64,000 nt of DNA from Hanleya hanleyi (lineage: Eukaryota > Mollusca > Polyplacophora > Lepidopleurida > Hanleyidae), in NCBI GenBank assembly GCA_036873755.1, contig JAVTVY010018968.1:16533-80532 (forward strand), read 5' to 3'. The position numbers were made by a program, and so were the translations under genes. Positions within the stretch are counted from its first letter, which is position 1; every line of letters starts with the position of its first letter. Below are positions 58,701 to 64,000 of this stretch, piece after piece. The notes under the pieces are model-generated. The model did no database searches. It saw nothing but the letters and a program-made list of their open reading frames with translations, and was not told where the DNA came from.

Positions 58701-61700
58701 GAAATATTTCCCAGTATTCGATCAAATAATGGAGACCTTTTCAAGTTCATTGTTATTTTATGCAGTTCTGGGATGTGACCAGTCCAAGACGACCAGAAGC
58801 CATGTTAACGTCCGGCTCACCTGTTTGGAGGGCACGATATACAGTGAGTGCATACTACACAAGTTAAGATGACTAGATCTTATTCATATATATCATGAAG
58901 AAATCACTAAAGTAGATACCTCTTGACAAAAGATGACAAAACAAATTGAAATATGTATATTGAGATTATCAACATATGTCAACTGTTAATAATCAAGCTT
59001 CTCTATCTCAAAGTTACTTTGCACCACATCTCCTCAATCAAATCTTGATGAAGCAATACTTGTCAGTGATAAGTATTAAATTTACATGGTGTCAACTGTT
59101 ATTACCCTCACCCCTGTACGGGGTGGCGATGGTATAGTTTTTGGTCTCTGTTTGTCCACACTGATTCTGGAACCCTCAATCATGGTAGATACCAACAGGC
59201 TATGCAAAGCTTCCCGACTCCAGTATGAGAAGCAGAATACTGTACCAGAAGGGTTCAGGAGTCTAGAGCCACATGCACAAAAGCACCTGCGGACAAAAAA
59301 AACAGCAGACAAAAGCCCAATCTAACTTTTCAAAGTTCCATTATCTACTTGGAATTCATGTTTTATGAACATTTAGGCCAAGTCAGTTGGCAGGTCAATA
59401 ATTATGACCTCAAAATTAAAGGTTTTTTTAATATACAATATAATGAAAGTCATTACTGTTTTCATTGTAAATTTTTTGTCAAACTGACATCACCGGTTAG
59501 TGACAATGCAACAACCAATGATACAGAAGCTTTAACCCCCATTTTAATCAGAAAAGTTAAATATACTGTACCGGAGGTGGTGCATGGTTGTTTCACAAAA
59601 ACCAAGGACATGCGACAACGTTCTGAAGCAGAAGGTTAGACTTGCATCCCATGAATGTCTTGTTTCTATTGTAGCCATTTGGTCAGGGCCTGATAACCGT
59701 TGTGGTGCCCCAGTTGAGGCGTGGTGAGAATAGCCTCTTATTATGGAACACTACCAACCTCTCCCAGCCTATGCACACATTTGTTGGTCATACCGATGTG
59801 GTACTCGAGTTTCACTGGAGGAAGCAGCCCGAAGGTGAGAGGTCATCAATTCTGAATAGGTCTCCGATCCCGCCTTGAGCAGAGGCAGGACATTAAGGCC
59901 TCATTCATACTCAAAACTACTCTAAATTTGTATAACCTGTAAGTTAACATAAAGTTCTGCGTAAATGGATTATCTTAGTTCAACTGTTTGGAATCTTGAA
60001 ATTAGCAGGTCTGTCTGGTCGTATGGTTGTCCGTCCAACAATTTCTTGTCCGGACCATATCTTGGTTGCTATTGATGGACAACTTCATAGAAGATACATA
60101 GTACCTCAGATGTGTACTATCATTTTTTTTAACGCATTTTGAAGATTTTCTACAGAGTTATGGCCCTTTATCCCGTCACTGAATAATTTATTGTCCAGAC
60201 TGTCCGGACTTGCCCTTTTTCCTCAACCTTTACATGCTGTCATACATACTTGCCCTGGCCATAAGCCTACGAATGTTTGGAACTTATTTTGGACGTGCTA
60301 GTATCTCGGCGAAGACTGATCCCGATTGTTCAAAATCCTTATCTTTCAACAGTTTGTATGTTGCCATATATAAATATAATGTTTTTGAAGGAGAACTCAT
60401 CTGAACGTTTTTTCCACTCTAGGTTTCCTTCTTGATAATATTTTTGTGAGTTGACAGAAATAACCCATTCTATGTCGGAGGTAACCAACCGTAGGAGGCA
60501 ATGCCATTAGATATGTCAGTTTTTCGTGAAACACCTCATTTCACTGAGCATTTAAATAGAGGAAATTCCAAAGGAAAAATGATGTTGAGGAGGCAATGCA
60601 TCTTTTAGGTTTAGGTTTTTGCATTTTCTGTGGATACAGACGGGTAGGGGGGATTTTGTTAAAAGTATAGGTAAATATCTGCCAAACATGAAAATACTGT
60701 TGCCCATCATCAAACTTTTGAAGAAAGGTGAGCTCTAGCACTATACTTCAAGTCTAGCCAGCATATTTTTATCTCCAGTTGTGAGGACTTTCTTTGACAT
60801 TAAAAGAAAGGTTAGCCTCTGTGTTCATATTTTGATTTGCCTCTCCCCAAGTAAAATCACAAAAACAAGTAACACCTCCGAGAAGAGTTGGATAAATGGT
60901 ATGCTCACTGCACCGTATCCATGACCATTATATTATTTGATAATCTGACCACCTGCTCTTCAATTAATTACAGGTGTGAAGGACTATCAGCTGGTCACCT
61001 GGTCACGTGACCAAAGTCTTCGTATATGGCAGATAGAACCCCAGCTACAAAAGGTATGGACAAATTACTAAACATGGTGGGTCATTGTTTTCTAGACGCA
61101 ATCAGACCTGATAAAGTCGATTTTTTGTTCCTCTTAACTTGCTTCTTGGTGCCTTTTTTTCCGTCAAAACCACTGAAAACCAAAACATGTTCCTAATCTT
61201 TGTTCATTTTTTGTCAGACACCTTTGCTCAGTGAGGCACATTATGATTCCGCGCCGGATCCCAGTCGGGAAATATAGAATTGCTGTTCGAGCGTTTGTGT
61301 GTCACAAATTGTTGTTAATTAACTTCAGAAGCATGCAATCTATCCATTCCAAATTTTCACTGAATGTGTATGGGGAAAATGACTCTCACACTGTTGATAT
61401 CGAGGTCAGTAGGTCAAGGTCACTGCACCCCCAAAAATTTGTCAGATTGACCTATATATTCTTATTCACTACTAGGTTAAACTGTCAATTTTGTCATCAA
61501 TTGCTTGTTGCTGTCAACTGCTTGTTCTTCAATAATGACCCTATTTTAATAGCCCCAATGCCAATGGGTTCTCAGTGATTTGCTCGGTTCATGTATTTCT
61601 TAGATTCTCTCATTGATACGAATATTGCATTATTTGAAGAACCGTGCAGTGAAAGGTAAAGAAGCCCCTTAATCGTTTTTCTATTCTCAGCTATGTGGCC

Positions 61701-62643
61701 ACAATGCTTTGGAAGATGCGAATGACTCAGACTCTGGACAGATATCGGACTCTGTGGAAATCACAGCGCCCCCTAGCAACTTGGATCTGAAGGACATGAA
61801 GGACAAGAAAGAAGGGGAAGTCACTCACTCTCCATCTTCTGTTCCTGTGAAAACAGATACAGCTCTTACATCACCACAACAGCCCAAGACTCTACAGCAG
61901 GAGTTCTCTCTCGTAAACATAAACATCCCCTTTGTGACCATAGAAGAGGTATTGAATATCCCATCATTATACGTCCAGTAAATTCAGCAGAGCATCTTAG
62001 TTTGCACCTATCTGTCTATCCCAACTTTGTTAACAAGAAACAAGATTACACATTTAAGCTATTCAACATAAAGCAATTAAATTTTCTACATCTCTTCATA
62101 TATACATCTGTAGACAGTCAGTGGACCAACTTTCAAAAGTTATAAAACATTTTAACCTAGCCAAGTTTTTGAACTACATGTACATATATCAGTAACTCTG
62201 AGAAGTTAAAAGTTGTGGTGCACATTGACCACAATGTATTTGTGGAATGAAATGTCACAAAAAATTGACCAGAGGGAAGAAAAACCTGATCATCTTATGT
62301 TTAATTTGTTGTTAAACAGAAGCTTATATAAATAGTATCATTTTTGATATACTTGGCATGCTTGGTATTAATGACAATATACAGAAAATACACTTTTGAG
62401 GAACTGAACACTCTCAATACTATTTAATAACCAAGTTTTCTGGGCAGAAATTGGAATCTTATAATTTGTCATTTTCAGATGAGTGCGGTGAAACGTACAT
62501 GCCGTGCATTGGCGGTCAGTGGGAAACATGTTGTCAATCTCCTGATGACGTTCCCTAGTAACTACCCTAACAACGCTGCGCCATCATTCCAGTTTGTATC
62601 CACCACTACCATCGACAAATCCACACAGTCAAAACTGGGCAAG
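46655..62643 (+). CDS. WDR59: WDR59, GATOR2 subunit, 5' part, thirteen exons
   Basis: WD-repeat scaffold of GATOR2, the complex that opposes GATOR1 and so favours mTORC1 activation by amino acids at the lysosome. Exons: 46655-46708, 47979-48028, 48610-48751, 51146-51231, 55512-55592, 56145-56182, 57037-57125, 58065-58181, 58766-58843, 59675-59834, 60974-61053, 61691-61948, 62479-62643. All phases join cleanly, giving about 466 codons. Seen: N-terminus MAARWSSEHVVVEFKDLQ; beta-propeller blades with SDLDWSPFDTN, VDTFTYLWDIR, DGDIRIWDPR, LSKIHGLDWNPHTEYNLATS, VVPQLRRGENSLLLWN and SRDQSLRIWQ; an acidic linker; and the start of the RWD domain (TLQQEFSLVNINI, YPNNAAPSFQF). Human WDR59 is 974 residues, so the C-terminal half with the RING-type zinc region lies downstream of the window. 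The gene is intact as far as seen. Introns carry many transposons. Confidence 0.96.
47770..47930 (+). repeat. Fragment of the GAGAGTGATCA family in WDR59 intron 1
   Basis: CCAGGAGAGCTGTTCGTCAC, CTCGCCAATATCACTCTGCA and CCAGGAGAGTGAATGTACAT match fragments at 14.8 and 36.4 kb. Confidence 0.6.
47979..48028 (+). CDS. WDR59: WDR59 exon 2
   Basis: Encodes ADAMAVDCHGEWALLA plus two bases of G. Acceptor TTTTCCAG, donor GTGAGT. Matches the human ATAMSVDCLGQHAVLSG segment. Confidence 0.92.
48610..48751 (+). CDS. WDR59: WDR59 exon 3
   Basis: Encodes (G)RRVLALTNLKAA through LVSCVQWNPHASQSHLFATA; first WD blade. Acceptor AACAAG, donor GTAAGT at 48752. A MITE begins only 18 bases after the donor position. 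Confidence 0.93.
48770..49566. mobile_element. Pogo/Tigger-like MITE in WDR59 intron 3, with nested foldback
   Basis: Ends CGATCAATCCTCTAATAATAC and GTGATTGAATTGTTAGAGGA..CTACTG are inverted and flanked by TA (48768-48769 and 49567-49568). Nested inside, 48941-49481 is a foldback with arms about 220 bp (AAGGCAGGATTTTGGCCTAT and complement) and a roughly 90-bp loop. No transposase frame. CAGT..CCTCTAATAATTC ends and TA duplication suggest the pogo/Tigger branch of Tc1/mariner. Confidence 0.75.
50160..50570 (+). repeat. Dispersed GTCTGTCTGTCC repeat with a 50-bp tandem duplication
   Basis: Related to 14390-14760. At its 3' end, AGTTAAAATAGACCAGAAAA..CATGATCTATATTTCCA is present twice in tandem (about 50453-50502 and 50503-50552) with one difference. 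Confidence 0.6.
51146..51231 (+). CDS. WDR59: WDR59 exon 4
   Basis: Encodes TNQRVDVCSFVDRQGSQFCS through AHTRNI plus two bases of S. Acceptor TTGACAG, donor GTGAGG. Its frame joins exon 5 across an intron containing the TTAA transposon. Confidence 0.93.
51644..51925 (+). pseudogene. Acidic P2X7-like (ballast-type) first exon remnant
   Basis: Frame from ATG 51644: MESECSQSSGSDVDSSD, an acidic run, GGIQPYQFEPYGSDSDSD, and RLLNTDW, then a stop at 51925. This layout (Ser/Asp-rich start, I-x-P-Y-x-F-E-P, acidic stretch, NTDW) is what I recall for the N-terminal part of invertebrate proteins annotated P2X purinoceptor 7-like, where NTDW is followed by a Cys-rich ballast domain. A donor-like GTATGC at 51913 falls at NTDW, so the Cys-rich part would be in a later exon, which I could not find. 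An upstream in-frame ATG at 51596 overlaps the CRE box and is less likely to be the start. Confidence 0.55.
53427..53542. repeat. 43/44-bp perfect hairpin
   Basis: Left arm 53427-53469 (AAAGAAAGGCAGTCCTAGGA..) and right arm 53499-53542 are reverse complements with a single one-base indel; loop 29 bases. Probably a miniature foldback inserted in the TTAA element. Confidence 0.9.
53578..54398. mobile_element. TIR element with many AAACGTTT palindromes
   Basis: Ends GAAGGGCCATTCACGCCATA and complement; similarity between the ends extends inward about 250 bp with indels. Palindromic AAACGTTT or close variants recur repeatedly in both arms. TTAA lies immediately left (53574-53577), but the right flank is AAAT, so the target duplication is unproven. 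No open frame of note. Confidence 0.75.
54750..55098 (-). pseudogene. THAP-domain gene, broken
   Basis: Read from ATG at 55098. The THAP zinc-finger start MPRRCVVGGCSFTTDDGVSI, HLWPKD, NWTKFVRNTR and GPSQYS is intact, with the first two zinc ligands (C5, C10). One extra base near 54945 shifts the frame. In the shifted frame the domain continues IIFSAHFD, where the third ligand Cys is Phe, then an in-frame TAG (54912-54914), then KPKLKRTAIPTV, the AVP-like box that closes THAP domains, and a Lys-rich tail to TAG at 54750. Role: DNA-binding part of a transposase or accessory protein of the TTAA element. Clearly decayed. Confidence 0.8.
55512..55592 (+). CDS. WDR59: WDR59 exon 5
   Basis: Encodes (S)DLDWSPFDTNVLATCSVDTF through YLWDI plus AG; a WD blade ending in W-D. 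Acceptor ATTACAG, donor GTAAGT. Confidence 0.95.
55800..56085 (-). mobile_element. SINE-like/foldback element, copy 3, inverted
   Basis: On the - strand starts GAGTGACTCAGTGATCTAAG, TTTAACGTCGCTTTCAACAA, TTTCAGTCATATCGAGACA. Retains one arm GAAGCAACAGGAAC (55881-55894, + strand); its partner arm is degraded. Confidence 0.7.
56145..56182 (+). CDS. WDR59: WDR59 exon 6 (38 bp)
   Basis: Short exon encoding (R)DPKKPSSAFQTV plus one base. Acceptor TTATTCAG, donor GTATGT. Frame is fixed by exons 5 and 7. Confidence 0.9.
56213..56597. repeat. Inverted pair of tRNA-derived SINE pieces
   Basis: The left piece (56213-56348, - strand) and right piece (56482-56597, + strand) both read AAGCGAGCTG.TCCC, a TAGCT..-type A box, a B-box-like GTTCGATTCTCAC and a GTATTTTCTG..GGTGTTTC tail. 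Neither folds as a complete tRNA by eye, so these are SINE heads, not tRNA genes. Confidence 0.65.
57037..57125 (+). CDS. WDR59: WDR59 exon 7
   Basis: Encodes (A)GAAQVKWNKVTRNLFATTHD through GDIRIWDPR. Acceptor TATCAG, donor GTAAGT; ends in phase 0. Confidence 0.95.
57705..57775. repeat. Pogo-like MITE fragment
   Basis: AATTTCACTTCCTGTGATTG and AATTATTAGAGGTACTACC match the right end of 48770-49566. Confidence 0.5.
58065..58181 (+). CDS. WDR59: WDR59 exon 8
   Basis: Encodes KGNAPLQYIAAHLSKIHGLD through ATSSQDCTVK. Acceptor TGTTTCAG, donor GTAGGT. One of the best-conserved blades. Confidence 0.96.
58521..58540 (+). repeat. G-run
   Basis: GGGGTGG followed by about 14 further G residues in intron 8; low-complexity tract. 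Confidence 0.8.
58766..58843 (+). CDS. WDR59: WDR59 exon 9
   Basis: Encodes FWDVTSPRRPEAMLTSGSPV through WRARYT. Acceptor TATGCAG, donor GTGAGT. Confidence 0.95.
59675..59834 (+). CDS. WDR59: WDR59 exon 10
   Basis: Encodes PFGQGLITVVVPQLRRGENS through GHTDVVLEFHWRKQPE plus one base. Acceptor ATTGTAG, donor GTGAGA. LRRGENS has one more residue than the remembered human LRRENS. Confidence 0.96.
60974..61053 (+). CDS. WDR59: WDR59 exon 11
   Basis: Encodes (G)VKDYQLVTWSRDQSLRIWQ through IEPQLQK, the last propeller blade. Acceptor ATTACAG, donor GTATGG. Confidence 0.95.
61691..61948 (+). CDS. WDR59: WDR59 exon 12
   Basis: Encodes LCGHNALEDANDSDSGQISD, an acidic/Ser-rich linker, then TLQQEFSLVNINIPFVTIEE, the first strand of the RWD domain. 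Acceptor TTCTCAG, donor GTATTG. The linker diverges from human while both ends match. Confidence 0.93.
62479..62643 (+). CDS. WDR59: WDR59 exon 13 (RWD domain)
   Basis: Encodes MSAVKRTCRALAVSGKHVVN through YPNNAAPSFQFVSTTTID and KLGK. Acceptor TTTTCAG, donor GTCAGT; both phases 0. The gene continues past the window. Confidence 0.95.
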
Positions 62644-63229
62644 GTCAGTTCATAAACTACAAGGTCAGCATTCATTGGTCCGAATCATTTTTCAACGAGG
62701 TTATTGTTCATCGGTCAAAGTAATTGTTAAAGAAGGTTGCACACAATTTGGAAAATAAAATGTCATTCTTATCATATTTCGGCAAGAGGTAGTGCAGACG
62801 CTCAACATTCAAAATACATGATAAAATTATGGAGTCACCAGGCTTTTTATTGTGTAATGTGGGATGTTGGATACTGTACTGTGATGATTTAACCAAATTG
62901 TAATATTTAGCATAAGACAGGAATTCCATAAAAAATGACCCAAAGCCGAAAATTGGGAAATCTAATAAGAATGGAGTCCAGACTTTATTTCAAGACAGTA
63001 GGATGCCAATATGGCCAACCCTGATCATCAGCAAGCAAACCTACCCTCATTTCGCCAAGTCAGTGTATCAGCATTCCCTCATGGCTGTCTAATTGCCTTA
63101 AAATATAGGGAGAACATTATCTAATTCCAAACTCCTTTCATAGATGGTTTCCTTTTCTTTTCACTTTCATTAAAGTGATCGTAAACCCTCAAGTAAAGTT
63201 TACATCAAATGAAAGACCACTGAAAACAG

Positions 63230-63375
63230 GGTTTATACTTGGTGTAAGAATGCACAAGACAAAGCCTACAATAGCCTGTCTGAGCTCAACAATGCGTCTA
63301 GACGTGACCCTTTTCAGCTGCACAAAAGCCTCAACAAAAGCCTCAACAATGCGTTCTTACACCAAGTATCGACCG
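63230..63375. repeat. Small inverted repeat with TACTTGGTGTAAGAA ends
   Basis: TATACTTGGTGTAAGAATGC (63234) and GCGTTCTTACACCAAGTAT (63351-63369) are inverted. The end word GGTGTAAGA is shared with the TSD-flanked insert at 3256-3414. Confidence 0.65.
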
Positions 63376-63394
63376 AAAATAGTGTAGTTTTTAT

Positions 63395-63443
63395 CTCGCC
63401 TTACGAAGTAAAGGGGAGATATTGTGAGAGGGGGAAAGAGGAT

Positions 63444-63476
<33 letters not shown>

Positions 63477-64000
63477 CCCTGCCTGGAAATGAATGGGTTT
63501 TTGGTTTAGCAAGTTAAAAAAAAATCTAGAAAAATTAGAAAAATATAAAAAAAATATAAAAAATATGGGGGTGGGTATGGCACCTGGGGGTACTACCCCT
63601 GGGGTACTCTAATGTTAAAATCCCTATGAATGAGTTTTGCGTTTAGCTGAAGTGCACATGTACATCTGTACTTGGAAAGTTTCTTGCAGTTGTCAGCTGT
63701 CATTGGATGATTATGAAGCTTGGTATACATGTTTCTTATGATAAGAGGATGTACCTGTGCTATTTTTGAGAAGAAATATTAATTTTTCTCAAAATTATGG
63801 CAAATGAAGAGTTTTCTGTTTAGGTAAATTGTACATACATGTACAGGCCTCTACATGTATACATATACATCTACATGGTAACTTTGCTCCAGTTGTCAGC
63901 TGTCATTGGATGATTATGAAACTTGGTACACATGTTTCTTATGATTAGAGGATGTACCTGTGCTATTTTTGAGAAGAAATATTAATTTTCTCAAAATTAT
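63395..64000 (+). repeat. Dispersed repeat with (GGTGTC)4 and about 205-bp tandem units
   Basis: Starts CTCGCCTTACGAAGTAAAGG with a GGTGTC hexamer run at 63449-63478. Then two tandem units (about 63650-63805 and 63855-64000) share TTGTCAGCTGTCATTGGATG and GAGGATGTACCTGTGCTATT. The array runs off the window end. Confidence 0.75.

Noticed and set aside
1..64000. CRISPR array, bacterial operon or provirus
   Set aside because: Tandem arrays lack unique spacers. Genes have spliceosomal introns. No reverse transcriptase, integrase or capsid-like frame was recognised.

Overview
This window is animal nuclear DNA: AT-rich, intron-rich, with GT-AG introns and dense interspersed repeats. Two conserved metazoan genes lie on the + strand and both run off the window. 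The repeat style fits a marine mollusc, perhaps a gastropod: frequent ACATGTA words, SINE-like blocks reading GAGTGAGTGA..TTTAACGTCGCTTTCAACAATATTTCAG, and tandem repeats containing GGTGAAATTCCGTCCAGTAGTTC. That is inferred from style, not proven.

Gene 1 is the 3' part of a G protein alpha-o gene: five exons between 10038 and 25305, residues 102-354 of a 354-residue protein. Exon lengths are 161, 129, 130, 154 and 188 bp with the classical Gi/Go intron phases. The earlier exons must lie upstream of base 1. Gene 2 is the 5' part of WDR59, a scaffold of the GATOR2 complex (amino-acid sensing upstream of mTORC1): thirteen exons between 46655 and 62643, about 466 residues covering the N-terminus, the beta-propeller and the start of the RWD domain. 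The rest lies beyond 64000. The two genes are not functionally linked; about 21 kb of repeat-rich DNA separates them.

Region by region: 1-10 kb is Gαo intron with minisatellites, a 0.5 kb tandem duplication and a G4-forming hairpin. 10-25 kb holds the Gαo exons, with foldback and hAT-like elements in the introns. 25-46 kb is intergenic: a mariner-like MITE, SINE pieces, a 24-bp minisatellite of about 0.9 kb, a purine-rich minisatellite, and three consecutive large inverted repeats (40.2-45.3 kb). 46-64 kb is WDR59. Its intron 3 begins almost directly with a pogo-like MITE.

The most interesting object is in WDR59 intron 4: a 3.9 kb DNA transposon (51434-55370) with TTAA target duplications and 15-bp terminal inverted repeats. 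It carries two inward-facing gene remnants: an acidic exon of the type that starts invertebrate P2X7-like (ballast-domain) proteins, and a broken THAP-domain gene. Each remnant has the same CRE-like box upstream.

Exon borders were set by hand from splice signals, reading frame and remembered family sequences. No alignment or database search was run. Most repeat boundaries are accurate to about 5-20 bases.
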